From an uncultured Cellulophaga sp. (lineage in GTDB: Bacteria; Bacteroidota; Bacteroidia; Flavobacteriales; Flavobacteriaceae), in NCBI GenBank assembly GCA_947496695.1, contig CANMEI010000011.1:62001-126000 (forward strand): a DNA stretch of 64,000 bases. The letters are read 5' to 3'. Below, in pieces: positions 35,300 to 45,469 of the stretch. Below the pieces are notes generated by a model, which did not search any database, was not told where the DNA came from, and was given only the letters and a program-made list of their open reading frames with translations. The position numbers and the translations under genes are program-made. Every line of letters begins with the position of its first letter. Position 1 is the first letter of the stretch.

Positions 35300-35824
35300 T
35301 CACTTTTTATCACTGACAAAATGATCACTTTGGTTTTTAAACAAAACATTAAAGGTTGTTAAACTACCATAGATTCTTGTAATATATTGTTGTAAGTCAA
35401 TTTTCTCTTGATCGTCTAAATTTTTACTTGAGTTTACTTTTTGCTCCATTACTCTAATTCTATCCCGAACCATTACAATTTTATGAAAAAAAGTGTCAAT
35501 AGGAATTTCTTTATTACTTAAGTTAGAGTTTTCTGGAGTTAAAATAAGCTTACCGCCTTTCCATTTATCTGCTATTGGCGATACAGAACTAGCATCACTC
35601 CATTTTCTTAAAATAGAAATTAATGATTGTTCAACTTCAGAAAAACTAACAGTGTCAACTTCATCATCAATAGCTTCAATTACTTCAAAATCAGTATTTA
35701 AATCAATGGTTTCTAATCCATTTTTAATAAAAGTTACCCAATAATGTTTTGATGTTACATTCGTTACTACTCCATTACCAAATTCTGGATGTTTTATTCT
35801 TGAGCCAATTCCTAATAATTGCAT
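35300..35824 (-). CDS. Unknown protein with UvrD-tail-like (Tudor/KOW) N-terminal domain
   Basis: This is a 174-aa soluble protein. Residues about 3-50 (LGIGSRIKHPEFGNGVV, WVTFIKNGLETI, FEVIE) follow the pattern of the small beta domain at the C-terminus of UvrD/PcrA; the uvrD gene in this window ends INHTRFGRGTVVKLEG, IQFDTSGVKKL, KLEVIG. Residues about 60-170 are helical and charged (SEVEQSLISILRKWSD, HKIVMVRDRIRVMEQKV). I do not recognise a named family. It lies between the repair operon and uvrA, converging on the former and diverging from the latter. Confidence 0.72.
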   Translation of the reverse strand: MQLLGIGSRIKHPEFGNGVVTNVTSKHYWVTFIKNGLETIDLNTDFEVIEAIDDEVDTVSFSEVEQSLISILRKWSDASSVSPIADKWKGGKLILTPENSNLSNKEIPIDTFFHKIVMVRDRIRVMEQKVNSSKNLDDQEKIDLQQYITRIYGSLTTFNVLFKNQSDHFVSDKK

Positions 35825-35926
35825 ATCTTAACTAACTTTTACGGTTAAATTGCTAATTTATGTTAAGCTTTTTAATTCACAAAAAAATCTAAATTAATGC
35901 AAGTACGTTTTTAGAGGTCAAAATCG

Positions 35927-35934
35927 TATTTTTG
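35927..35934 (+). promoter_or_regulatory. Candidate -7 element of uvrA
   Basis: TATTTTTG matches TAnnTTTG and lies 18 bp before the ATG at 35953. No GGA-N5-TCC dyad is present in 35825-35952. Confidence 0.45.
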
Positions 35935-35952
35935 CAACCTTTGCTATAGAAA

Positions 35953-38787
35953 ATGATAAATTACGAAGAGAACATAGAGGTTAAGGGTGCACGCGCTCAT
36001 AATCTTAAAAATATAGATATTACCATTCCACGTGAAAAGCTTGTAGTTATTACAGGACTTTCGGGTAGTGGAAAATCATCATTAGCTTTTGACACAATTT
36101 ATGCAGAAGGTCAAAGACGTTATATTGAAACGTTTTCAGCTTATGCGCGTCAATTTCTTGGAGGGTTAGAACGCCCTGATGTAGATAAAATTGACGGATT
36201 ATCGCCTGTAATAGCTATTGAGCAAAAAACCACTTCAAAATCTCCACGATCTACTGTAGGAACAATAACAGAAATTTACGATTTTTTAAGATTATTGTTT
36301 GCCCGCGCTGGTGATGCTTACAGTTATAATACGGGCGAAAAAATGGTCAGTTATAATGATGAGCAAATTCGTGATTTAATTAAAAAAGAGTACGATCAGA
36401 AAAAAATAAATATTCTTGCTCCAGTTATAAAATCAAGAAAAGGACATTATCGAGAATTGTTTGAGCAAATTGCTAAACAAGGTTTTGTAAAAGTTCGAGT
36501 TGATGGTGAAGTAAAAGATATTTCAAAAGGCATGAAAGTGGATCGTTATAAGGTTCACGATATAGAAATAGTTATTGATAGGCTGAAAGTTATTGATACT
36601 GAAGATTTTGATAAACGCTTAGCAGAAACCATTAATACAGCAATGTATAGTGGAGAAAATGTGTTAATGGTTTTAGAAGAAGGTGAAAAAGAAGCTCGTT
36701 ATTTTAGTCGAGATTTAATGTGCCCAACAACAGGAATTTCATATCCAAATCCAGAACCTAATACTTTCTCTTTCAATTCACCTAAAGGAATGTGTCCGCA
36801 CTGTAGTGGTTTAGGCCATGTTTATGAGGTTAATGAAAAAAAAATATTCCCTAATAAAAAATTATCAATAAAAGCAGGAGGTATCGCTCCTTTAGGAGAG
36901 TATAAAAAATCTTGGGCTTTTAAACAGATAGAGACTATAGGGCAACGCTATCAATTTGATATAACTGACCCTATTGAAAAAATATCTGAAGAGGCAATAA
37001 ATGTACTTTTAAATGGTACTGTTGAAAGTTTTGAATTAGATTCTAAGACTTTAGGTGTTAAACGTAATTACAAGATTGATTATGAGGGTATAGCAAATTT
37101 TATAAAATCACAGTTTGACGAAGCTGCTTCAACAAGTATTAAACGTTGGGCGAAAGATTTTATGGATAAAATCACGTGCCCTACTTGTGAAGGTTCTCGT
37201 TTACGAAAAGAGTCTTTAAATTTTAAAGTAGATGATAAAAATATTGCTGAATTAGCTCATTTAGATATTTCAGAGCTTGCAGTTTTTTTTAGTAAACTTC
37301 CAAATAGAATAGAAGGAAATCAACTAAAGATAGCCTCTGAAATAATAAAAGAAATAAGTACACGAATTCAATTTTTATTAGATGTTGGTTTAGACTATTT
37401 ATCATTAAATAGAGGTTCTAAAACCTTATCTGGAGGCGAAGCACAACGTATTAGATTAGCAACACAAATAGGCTCTCAATTAGTAGGTGTGCTATATATT
37501 TTAGATGAACCAAGCATTGGATTGCACCAACGTGATAATGAAAGGTTGATTAAATCATTAGAGGCATTACGAGATATTGGCAATTCTGTTATTGTGGTTG
37601 AGCATGATAAAGACATGATAGAGCGTGCAGATCATGTAATTGATATTGGTCCGAAAGCAGGAAAATATGGAGGAGAAATAATATCAGAAGGAAAACCTGA
37701 AGATCTTAAGGATTTTGAAACGCTTACAGCACAATATATTACAGGAAAAAGGGAAATTAAGGTTCCTGAAAAAAGAAGAAAAGGGAACGGTAAAAAAATA
37801 GTACTTTCAGGTTGTACTGGTAATAACTTAAAAAATGTTACTATAACACTCCCTTTAGGTCAACTAATAGGCGTTACAGGAGTTTCTGGTAGTGGTAAAT
37901 CTACTTTAATAAACGAGACCCTTTACCCTATTATGAATGCCCATTATTTTAACGGCGTTAAAAAACCAATGCCTTATAAAAAAATAACAGGACTTGAACA
38001 TATTGACAAGGTTATAGATATTAATCAATCGCCTATAGGAAGAACACCACGATCAAACCCAGCAACATATACAGGTGTTTTTAGTGAAATAAGGTCATTA
38101 TTTACAAAAACATCTGAAGCATCTATTCGGGGTTATAAACCAGGGAGGTTTAGCTTTAATGTAAAAGGTGGCCGTTGTGAAACCTGTCAAGGTGGTGGTT
38201 TAAGAGTTATTGAAATGAACTTTTTACCCGATGTTTATGTAGAATGTGAAACCTGTAATGGAAAACGTTTTAATCGTGAAACATTAGAAATTAGGTATAA
38301 AGGAAAATCAATTGCTGATGTCTTAGAAATGACTATTAATGAAGCTGTAGATTTTTTTGAGTTAATTCCTAAAATTTACAAAAAACTTAAAACAATACAA
38401 GATGTTGGTTTAGGATATATATCTTTAGGACAACAGTCAACAACACTTTCTGGAGGCGAAGCACAACGTATAAAACTAGCAACAGAGCTTTCAAAAAGGG
38501 ATACAGGAAATACCTTTTATATTCTTGATGAACCAACAACAGGTTTACATTTTGAAGATATTAGAGTTCTAATGGATGTTTTAAATACTTTAGTTGATAA
38601 AGGAAATACCATTTTAGTAATAGAGCATAATATGGATGTTATTAAAATGGCTGATTATTTAATAGATATTGGATACGAAGGTGGAAAAGGTGGCGGAAAA
38701 GTAATAGCTAAAGGCACACCAGAAGAGGTTTGTAAGGATAAAAAAAGTTACACAGCTAAGTTTCTAAGAAAAGAACTAGGTTTGTAA
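35953..38787 (+). CDS. uvrA: Excinuclease ABC subunit A
   Basis: This 944-aa ATPase is the damage-recognition subunit of nucleotide excision repair. Two ABC modules are present: Walker [15 protein letters not shown] (about 35) with [14 protein letters not shown] and [13 protein letters not shown], and [14 protein letters not shown] (about 645) with [14 protein letters not shown] and [13 protein letters not shown]. Zinc-binding Cys pairs are [16 protein letters not shown] and [16 protein letters not shown]. The length is normal. It is a single gene; the LOG-family gene follows 55 bp later. Confidence 0.98.
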   Translation: MINYEENIEVKGARAHNLKNIDITIPREKLVVITGLSGSGKSSLAFDTIYAEGQRRYIETFSAYARQFLGGLERPDVDKIDGLSPVIAIEQKTTSKSPRSTVGTITEIYDFLRLLFARAGDAYSYNTGEKMVSYNDEQIRDLIKKEYDQKKINILAPVIKSRKGHYRELFEQIAKQGFVKVRVDGEVKDISKGMKVDRYKVHDIEIVIDRLKVIDTEDFDKRLAETINTAMYSGENVLMVLEEGEKEARYFSRDLMCPTTGISYPNPEPNTFSFNSPKGMCPHCSGLGHVYEVNEKKIFPNKKLSIKAGGIAPLGEYKKSWAFKQIETIGQRYQFDITDPIEKISEEAINVLLNGTVESFELDSKTLGVKRNYKIDYEGIANFIKSQFDEAASTSIKRWAKDFMDKITCPTCEGSRLRKESLNFKVDDKNIAELAHLDISELAVFFSKLPNRIEGNQLKIASEIIKEISTRIQFLLDVGLDYLSLNRGSKTLSGGEAQRIRLATQIGSQLVGVLYILDEPSIGLHQRDNERLIKSLEALRDIGNSVIVVEHDKDMIERADHVIDIGPKAGKYGGEIISEGKPEDLKDFETLTAQYITGKREIKVPEKRRKGNGKKIVLSGCTGNNLKNVTITLPLGQLIGVTGVSGSGKSTLINETLYPIMNAHYFNGVKKPMPYKKITGLEHIDKVIDINQSPIGRTPRSNPATYTGVFSEIRSLFTKTSEASIRGYKPGRFSFNVKGGRCETCQGGGLRVIEMNFLPDVYVECETCNGKRFNRETLEIRYKGKSIADVLEMTINEAVDFFELIPKIYKKLKTIQDVGLGYISLGQQSTTLSGGEAQRIKLATELSKRDTGNTFYILDEPTTGLHFEDIRVLMDVLNTLVDKGNTILVIEHNMDVIKMADYLIDIGYEGGKGGGKVIAKGTPEEVCKDKKSYTAKFLRKELGL

Positions 38788-38842
38788 TTACGATAAATTT
38801 TAAAACTAAGCGTGTATAACGCCATAAATAATTATAATAAAT

Positions 38843-39529
38843 ATGAGAAAAGAACAACATCATAAAGGTTGGAATGAAATTAAAACAAATGATTCTTGGG
38901 CATTGTTCAAAATTATGGGCGAATTCGTAAACGGATTCGAAAAAATGAGTCAGATTGGTCCTTGTGTATCTATTTTTGGATCAGCAAGAACAAAAGAAGA
39001 TGATAAATATTACCAACTAGCAGTAGATGTTGCAAAAAGTATTGCTGAAGCAGGTTACGGAGTAATTACTGGTGGGGGTCCTGGTATTATGGAAGCAGGA
39101 AATAAAGGCGCTCATGCTGCAGGAGGTACATCTGTAGGTTTAAATATTGAATTACCTTTTGAACAGCATGATAACCCTTATATTGATAGTGATAAGAGTT
39201 TAGATTTTGATTACTTTTTTGTTAGAAAAGTAATGTTTGTAAAGTACAGTCAAGGTTTTGTAGTAATGCCAGGTGGTTTTGGTACCCTTGATGAGCTTTT
39301 TGAAGCTATGACATTAATACAAACTAATAAAATTGAAAAATTTCCAATTATTTTAGTGGGTACTGATTTTTGGAAAGGTTTAATTGATTGGGTGAAAGAC
39401 ACCATGTTAAGTCAAGGTAATATTAATGAAAAAGACCTAGATTTGATTAAATTAGTAGATACAAAAGAAGAAGTAGTTGATATTATAGACTCATTCTACA
39501 AAGGACATTTACATAGTCCTAATTTCTAA
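38843..39529 (+). CDS. LOG family protein (TIGR00730 Rossmann-fold nucleotide hydrolase)
   Basis: This 228-aa protein has the signature GGGPGIMEAGNKGAHAAGG (about residue 77) and VMPGGFGTLDELFEAMTLIQ (about 140). The PGGxGTxxE motif is the active site of LOG phosphoribohydrolases, which release a base from nucleoside 5'-monophosphates. The bacterial substrate is often AMP or unknown; a cytokinin role is not implied. The downstream gene starts 7 bp later and may be co-transcribed. Confidence 0.92.
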   Translation: MRKEQHHKGWNEIKTNDSWALFKIMGEFVNGFEKMSQIGPCVSIFGSARTKEDDKYYQLAVDVAKSIAEAGYGVITGGGPGIMEAGNKGAHAAGGTSVGLNIELPFEQHDNPYIDSDKSLDFDYFFVRKVMFVKYSQGFVVMPGGFGTLDELFEAMTLIQTNKIEKFPIILVGTDFWKGLIDWVKDTMLSQGNINEKDLDLIKLVDTKEEVVDIIDSFYKGHLHSPNF

Positions 39530-39536
39530 AAATTAT

Positions 39537-42377
39537 ATGTTTAAAAAGAAATTCAATTTCTTATTTTCGACCTTAATATGTGCTTTTTTTCTATTAATAG
39601 GATTAAAAGCACATGGTCAACATTATAATAAAATTACCGCTAAATTAAACGGTAACACAAAGACTATTGATATCATTCAAGAATTTAAATATTATAATTC
39701 TTCGAATGATACCCTTAGCATGCTTTATTTTAATGATTGGGTAAATGCATATAGTAATAAAAATACACCTCTAGCTAAACGTTTTGAAGAACAATTCAAA
39801 AAGAGTCTTCATTTAACTAAAGATGAAGATAGAGGAAGTACAAAAATATTTAGTATAATTGATGATACGTATACTGAAATTGATTGGTTTTATACTTCAA
39901 CCGATGATATTCTAGAGTTTCATTTAAACAAATCATTAGCTCCAAAAGAGTCTATTACACTGTTTTTGACCTATACAGTAAAAGTTCCTTCAGATCGTTT
40001 TACAAATATAGGTTACAATTCTAAGGGGGAATTTTATTTAAAAGATTGGTATTTGACTCCTGCTGTTTATGATGGCAAATGGCATTTATATTCAAATAAA
40101 AATTTAGAAGATTTATATACAGGCATAGCAAATACAGATATTACTTTAAAATATCCTTCAGAATTATTTTTAGATTCAAATTTCGAAAAAAAAGAAGAAA
40201 CAAATTCTTCACCTTTTAAAGAAGTAAAACTTTTAGGAGATTATAGAAAAAGCTGTGACGTAATACTTTCCAAAACATCTAGTTTTACAAAACATGTTAT
40301 TGGTAGAAATACAATAATTACAGATATTAACGTATCAAAATTTGATGAGATATCTAGGTCTATTGCAATAAACAAAGTTTCAGAATATATTTTTGAGCAT
40401 TTAGGTAGTTACCCTCATAGTGAGATGTTTGTTAGTACATTAGAATATAGAAAAGATCCTCTTTATGGAATAAATCAATTGCCTTCATTTGTAAGACCTT
40501 ATAGAAGTGAATTTCAATTTGAACTTAAATTTTTAAAAACAGCATTAAATAGTTTTTTTAATGAAACACTATTTTTAGATCCGAGAAAAGAACGTTGGGT
40601 AAATGATGCTTTAATAAATTTTATGATGATTGCTTATGTAGAAGAGCATTATCCTGATCAAAAACTTTTAGGAAATCTTTCTAAAATTTGGGGTTTTAGA
40701 AAGTATAACCTTGCAAAAACAAAGTTCGTAGAACAATATCCATTAGTGTTCATGCATACTGCAAGAAAAAATAATGATCAATCATTAACAACCTCAAACG
40801 ATTCATTAATAAATTTCAATCAAAAAATAGGGAACAGATATAAAGCAGGAGCAGGACTCTCCTATTTATCTGATTATATAGGTAAAGATGTGGTTTTTAA
40901 AAGTATAAGAGAATTTTATGCTTATTATAAACTTAGACCAGTAACAGCAAAAGATTTTGAAAAATCATTGTCTAAAAATACTAATAGTGATGTTTCTTGG
41001 TTTTTTGATGAATATGTTACAACAAATGATCGTATCGATTTTAAAATAAAAAAAGTAGAAAAAACTCAAGACTCATTAAAAGTAACTCTAAAAAATAAAA
41101 GTGGTACTAACGTTCCAATATCAATGTTTGGTATTTCTAATGATTCTGTAGTATCTAAATATTGGTTCACAGATATTGATAGTTCTAAAACGTTTGTAAT
41201 TCCTAAAAAAGGGGAAGGTAGACTTGTTTTAAATTATGATAAAAGCATTCCTGAGTTTAATCAAAGAGATAATTGGAAATCTTTAAAAGGTTTTTTATCA
41301 AGTAATAAAAAACTGAAATTTCAATTTTTTAAAGATACAGAAGACCCTTTTTACAATCAAATATTTTATATGCCATCAATTCGCTATAATTTATATGATG
41401 GTGTTACACCAAGTATTAAAATTAACAACAGTACATTTTTAGATAGGCCTTTTAATTTTAATATTAGTCCTGCCTACGCTATGAAAGAAAAAACTTTGGT
41501 TGGTGGGGCTAGTTTCAGTTATAAAAAATATTATAATAAAACAGGTTTTTATTTATCTAATTACGGAATTAGTGGTTCTACATACCATTTTCAAGAAGAT
41601 TCAAGGTATGCTATTATAACACCTTTTGTAAGTTTTGCTTGGAGGCCTGATTATTTTAGATCTAATAAGAGAGACTATTTTAGCTTAAGATATATTAATA
41701 TTTTTAGATCTACTTCAGATGAATTAACAGATGTTGAAACTAATCCAGATTACAGAGTTTTAAATGCTCGATACGGTAGTTATGACAAAGGAATTATAAA
41801 TTATTACTCTTGGTTAGCTGATTTTCAATATGCGGGAAATTTTACTAAAATTTCTTTTGAATATGAATACAGGAAGCTTTTTCAGAATAATATGCAATTC
41901 AATTTTAGATTTTTTGCAGGGAAGTTCTTAAGAGATAAAACAGATACAACTTTTTTTAATTTTGCATTAGATAGGCCAACGGATTATTTATTTGATTATA
42001 ATTATTTAGGTAGATCAGAATCTTCAGGAATATTCAGTCAGCAATTTGTTCTGGCAGATGGAGGATTTAAATCTAAATTTGAAAATCCCTTTGCCAATGA
42101 TTTTATACTAACTATTAATAATAGTATCAGTGTTTGGCGTTGGATTGAGCTTTATGGTGATTTAGGTTTAATTAAAAATAGAAATGAAAAAACTCGTTTT
42201 GTTTATGATTCAGGAGTGCGCCTTAATTTAGTAACTGATTATCTAGAGTTTTATTTGCCTTTATATTCTACAAATGGTTGGGAAGTTGCACAACCAAATT
42301 ATGCACAAAAAATAAGATTTGTTATAAGTTTACAACCTAAAACTATAACTAAACTATTTACCAGAAAATGGTTTTAA
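39537..42377 (+). CDS. Degenerate M1 peptidase-like domain fused to an outer-membrane barrel
   Basis: This 946-aa exported protein has a signal peptide ending near GLKAHG-Q. Residues about 28-500 follow an M1 gluzincin pattern (beta domain, then a helical catalytic-like domain: FLDPRKERWVNDALINFMMIAYVEEHYPD, TVKEFEKS-like TAKDFEKSLSKN, SWFFDEYV). At the position of HExxH the sequence reads LKTAL (about residue 340), and the WxNEG Glu is replaced in WVNDA, so the zinc site is lost. Residues about 600-946 are alternating aromatic beta strands (FNISPAYAMKEKTLVGGASFSY given in part: LVGGASFSYKKYY; FRFFAGKFLRD) ending KTITKLFTRKWF, a terminal Phe typical of barrels. Function unknown. Confidence 0.8.
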   Translation: MFKKKFNFLFSTLICAFFLLIGLKAHGQHYNKITAKLNGNTKTIDIIQEFKYYNSSNDTLSMLYFNDWVNAYSNKNTPLAKRFEEQFKKSLHLTKDEDRGSTKIFSIIDDTYTEIDWFYTSTDDILEFHLNKSLAPKESITLFLTYTVKVPSDRFTNIGYNSKGEFYLKDWYLTPAVYDGKWHLYSNKNLEDLYTGIANTDITLKYPSELFLDSNFEKKEETNSSPFKEVKLLGDYRKSCDVILSKTSSFTKHVIGRNTIITDINVSKFDEISRSIAINKVSEYIFEHLGSYPHSEMFVSTLEYRKDPLYGINQLPSFVRPYRSEFQFELKFLKTALNSFFNETLFLDPRKERWVNDALINFMMIAYVEEHYPDQKLLGNLSKIWGFRKYNLAKTKFVEQYPLVFMHTARKNNDQSLTTSNDSLINFNQKIGNRYKAGAGLSYLSDYIGKDVVFKSIREFYAYYKLRPVTAKDFEKSLSKNTNSDVSWFFDEYVTTNDRIDFKIKKVEKTQDSLKVTLKNKSGTNVPISMFGISNDSVVSKYWFTDIDSSKTFVIPKKGEGRLVLNYDKSIPEFNQRDNWKSLKGFLSSNKKLKFQFFKDTEDPFYNQIFYMPSIRYNLYDGVTPSIKINNSTFLDRPFNFNISPAYAMKEKTLVGGASFSYKKYYNKTGFYLSNYGISGSTYHFQEDSRYAIITPFVSFAWRPDYFRSNKRDYFSLRYINIFRSTSDELTDVETNPDYRVLNARYGSYDKGIINYYSWLADFQYAGNFTKISFEYEYRKLFQNNMQFNFRFFAGKFLRDKTDTTFFNFALDRPTDYLFDYNYLGRSESSGIFSQQFVLADGGFKSKFENPFANDFILTINNSISVWRWIELYGDLGLIKNRNEKTRFVYDSGVRLNLVTDYLEFYLPLYSTNGWEVAQPNYAQKIRFVISLQPKTITKLFTRKWF

Positions 42378-42487
42378 TTTCTTAAATAATTCTTAGGATT
42401 AATTAAGAAAAATGTGAATTCATTAATTTTAACTCTTCAATACTTTAAAAACACTAATAATCTATAGTATTAATACCTATATTCCGA

Positions 42488-42518
42488 TTGCAAAATCCAA
42501 TCATTTTTGATATTTTTG
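42488..42518 (+). promoter_or_regulatory. Promoter of the second E1 fusion gene
   Basis: TTG (42488-42490), a 20-bp spacer and TATTTTTG (42511-42518) fit the Bacteroidota -33/-7 consensus. The ATG at 42538 is 19 bp downstream of the -7 box. Confidence 0.6.
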
Positions 42519-42537
42519 CAGAAATACATATGCTATA

Positions 42538-44949
42538 ATGAAAGTAAATTTGCAAACAAGTAACGACATTTCTTTTGATGATTTTAAAACTCAAATTTTA
42601 AAAGATTACGAAACAGCTGTTATAAGTAGAGAATGCAGTTTACTTGGCAGACGTGAAGTGCTTACAGGTAAAGCTAAATTCGGAATTTTTGGCGATGGTA
42701 AAGAGCTACCTCAATTAGCAATGGCTCGTGCATTTAAAAATGGAGATTTTAGAAGTGGTTACTATAGAGACCAAACCTTTATGATGGCTATAGGTAAATT
42801 ATCACCTAAAGATTTTTTTCACGGTCTGTATGCAACTACTGATATTGAAAAAGAACCTATGAGTGCTGGTAGGCAAATGGGAGGCCATTTTGTAACACCT
42901 AGTTTAAATGAAGACGGTAGTTGGAAAGATTTAACAGCTCAAAAAAATAGTAGTGCAGATATTTCTCCTACCGCAGGGCAAATGCCAAGACTTTTAGGTT
43001 TAGCTCAAGCTTCTAAAATATATAGAGAAGTTGAAGGTATTGATACCACTAAGTTTTCTAAAAATGGAAATGAAGTAGCTTGGGGCACTATTGGTAATGC
43101 GAGTACAAGTGAAGGTCATTTTTTTGAAACTATAAATGCAGCAGGTGTATTACAAGTCCCAATGGTAGTAAGTATTTGGGATGATGAGTATGGAATATCT
43201 GTTCATGCTAAACATCATACCACAAAAGAAGATATTTCAGAAGTTTTAAAAGGTTTTCAACGTACAGAAACGGCAAAAGGATTTGAGATATTAAATGTAA
43301 ATGGGTGGGATTATACCGCTTTGATTCATACTTATGAAAATGCTTCAGATATTGCAAGAGACTCTCATACTCCTGTATTAATACACGTAAAAGAATTAAC
43401 GCAACCTCAAGGGCATTCGACCTCAGGTTCTCATGAACGTTATAAAGATCAAGATCGTTTACAATGGGAAAAAGATAATGACTGCAACAAACGTTTTAGA
43501 GAGTGGATTATTGAAAAAGGTATTGCTACTGAAGATGATTTAGTGGTATTAGAAAAATCTATAAAAAAAATTGTTAGAACTGCTAAAAAAGAGGCTTGGT
43601 CTGAATTTTTACAGCCTACTAAACTAGCTAAAAAAGAAGTATTAGAAATACTTGAAAAAGTATCTATAGGCAGTACTAATAGAGTCTTTTTATCAAAATT
43701 AAAAAATGATTTAATTGCAATAGAAGAACCTATTAAAAAAGATATCATATCTAAAGCTAGAAAAGCACTTAGGTATTTAATTGGTGAAGAAAGTGAAGCT
43801 AAAAATGAGTTAATTAGTTGGATTGATAAATTTTATAAACAAATACAACCAAAATATAGTTCTCATTTATATAGTGAATTACCAAATAAAGCAACCAATA
43901 TAAAAGAAGTTGTTGCTACTTATGATGATGGTTCTGAAAAAGTTGATGGAAGAGTTATTTTAAAAAATAATTTTGATAAACTTTTTGAAAAATATCCTGA
44001 AGCTTTAGTTTTTGGAGAAGATACCGGTGCAATTGGAGATGTTAATCAAGGCTTAGAAGGTTTACAAAGTAAATATGGAGAATTACGTGTAGCTGATACA
44101 GGTATTCGTGAAACTACTATTATTGGTCAAGGTATAGGTATGGCATTAAGAGGCTTAAGACCAATTGCCGAAATTCAATATTTAGATTATATATTATATG
44201 CTTTACAAACTTTAAGTGATGATTTAGCAACATTACTATATAGAACAGTTGGTAAGCAAAAAGCACCCTTAATTGTTAGAACAAGAGGTCATCGTTTAGA
44301 GGGTATATGGCATTCTGGTTCGCAAATGGGCGGAATGATTCATTTTTTAAGAGGTATGTATATTTTAGTACCTCGTAATATGGTTAAAGCAGCTGGTTTT
44401 TATAATACACTTATGAAAAGTGATGAACCCGCTATTGTAGTTGAGAGTCTTAATGGTTATCGTTTAAAAGAAGATTTACCAACAAATTTAGGAGAATTAT
44501 GTACACCAATTGGTGTTGTTGAAACTGTAAAAAGAGGAACAGACATAACTGTAGTTTCTTATGGCTCAACATTGCGTATAGTACTTCAAGTCGCAAAAGA
44601 ATTAACAGAAGTTGGTATCAATGCTGAAATTATAGATGCACAAAGTTTATTACCTTTTGATATTAATCATGATGTATTAAAAAGTGTTGAGAAAACAAAT
44701 AGATTATTGGTTGTTGATGAAGATGTTCCTGGTGGATGTTCTGCTTACTTAATTCAAGAAATAGTAGAAAATCAAGGCGCATATATGTATTTGGATAGCG
44801 CACCACAAACCCTAACTTCAAAATCACACAGACCAGCTTATGCATCTGATGGAGATTATTTCTCAAAACCAAATGCAGAAGATATATTCGAGAAAATTTA
44901 TGACATGATTCATGAAACAAACCCTGGTGATTACCCTAAATTAAAGTAG
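42538..44949 (+). CDS. Fused alpha-ketoacid dehydrogenase E1 alpha/beta (long form)
   Basis: This 803-aa ThDP enzyme has both E1 subunits. The alpha part (about 1-370) has REVLTGKAKFGIFGDGKELP, SAGRQMGGHF and the ThDP motif GTIGNASTSEGHFFETINAAG (about 182-202, shown split). A helical linker of about 80 residues (370-450) follows. The beta part (about 455-803) has VFGEDTGAIGDVNQG, RVADTGIRETTIIGQGIGMAL and DAQSLLPFDINHDVL. It is longer than the 1402-3390 fusion and diverges from it, so it likely has a different 2-oxoacid substrate (the long form is widespread in Bacteroidota). There are no E2 or E3 genes nearby. Confidence 0.88.
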   Translation: MKVNLQTSNDISFDDFKTQILKDYETAVISRECSLLGRREVLTGKAKFGIFGDGKELPQLAMARAFKNGDFRSGYYRDQTFMMAIGKLSPKDFFHGLYATTDIEKEPMSAGRQMGGHFVTPSLNEDGSWKDLTAQKNSSADISPTAGQMPRLLGLAQASKIYREVEGIDTTKFSKNGNEVAWGTIGNASTSEGHFFETINAAGVLQVPMVVSIWDDEYGISVHAKHHTTKEDISEVLKGFQRTETAKGFEILNVNGWDYTALIHTYENASDIARDSHTPVLIHVKELTQPQGHSTSGSHERYKDQDRLQWEKDNDCNKRFREWIIEKGIATEDDLVVLEKSIKKIVRTAKKEAWSEFLQPTKLAKKEVLEILEKVSIGSTNRVFLSKLKNDLIAIEEPIKKDIISKARKALRYLIGEESEAKNELISWIDKFYKQIQPKYSSHLYSELPNKATNIKEVVATYDDGSEKVDGRVILKNNFDKLFEKYPEALVFGEDTGAIGDVNQGLEGLQSKYGELRVADTGIRETTIIGQGIGMALRGLRPIAEIQYLDYILYALQTLSDDLATLLYRTVGKQKAPLIVRTRGHRLEGIWHSGSQMGGMIHFLRGMYILVPRNMVKAAGFYNTLMKSDEPAIVVESLNGYRLKEDLPTNLGELCTPIGVVETVKRGTDITVVSYGSTLRIVLQVAKELTEVGINAEIIDAQSLLPFDINHDVLKSVEKTNRLLVVDEDVPGGCSAYLIQEIVENQGAYMYLDSAPQTLTSKSHRPAYASDGDYFSKPNAEDIFEKIYDMIHETNPGDYPKLK

Positions 44950-45086
44950 AATACTACAATTGAAATTTCATTTACTTACATTAAACAAAACAAAGAATTG
45001 TTATTGTAAAATTTTGTTAAATTACATAACTTATACTTAAATTTATAACTATTTTTAAAGCTAAGTCTATCCCTATAAAAACAATT

Positions 45087-45467
45087 ATGCAGAAGAAAAT
45101 TTTTAATGAAATAGGATTATTGTTATTAAGAGTTGTACCATCATTAATGATGATTACACATGGTTACGGAAAATTTAAAAGTCTTATCGCAGGAGGAGAA
45201 ATAAAATTTGCAAATCCAATTGGTATTGGAGCAGCTCCATCATTATTTTTAGCTGTTATTGGAGAATTAGTTTGTCCAATTATTATTATTTTAGGTTTTA
45301 AAACACGTTGGGCAGCATTTCCTGCAGCAATTACAATGGCAGTTGCAGCTTTTATAACTCATGGAGCAGATCCTCTTGCTAAAAAAGAATTAGCATTGCT
45401 TTACCTAACATCTTTTGTTGTAATTATGTTAGTAGGTCCTGGTAAATATAGTTTTGATAGAAAATAA
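45087..45467 (+). CDS. DoxX family membrane protein
   Basis: This 126-aa protein has four membrane helices and the DoxX pattern (LLLLRVVPSLMMITHGYGKF, then AVIGELVCPIIIILGFKTRWAAFPAAITM). Family members are linked to quinol oxidase or sulfur redox chemistry, but most, like this one, have no assigned role. It converges on holA with a 2-bp gap. Confidence 0.9.
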   Translation: MQKKIFNEIGLLLLRVVPSLMMITHGYGKFKSLIAGGEIKFANPIGIGAAPSLFLAVIGELVCPIIIILGFKTRWAAFPAAITMAVAAFITHGADPLAKKELALLYLTSFVVIMLVGPGKYSFDRK

Positions 45468-45469
45468 AT

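Noticed and set aside
35825-35952. uvrA as a target of the S24 repressor
   Set aside because: No GGA-N5-TCC dyad was found in the uvrA upstream region, nor upstream of ung or uvrD, so only the radical SAM operon is supported as target.
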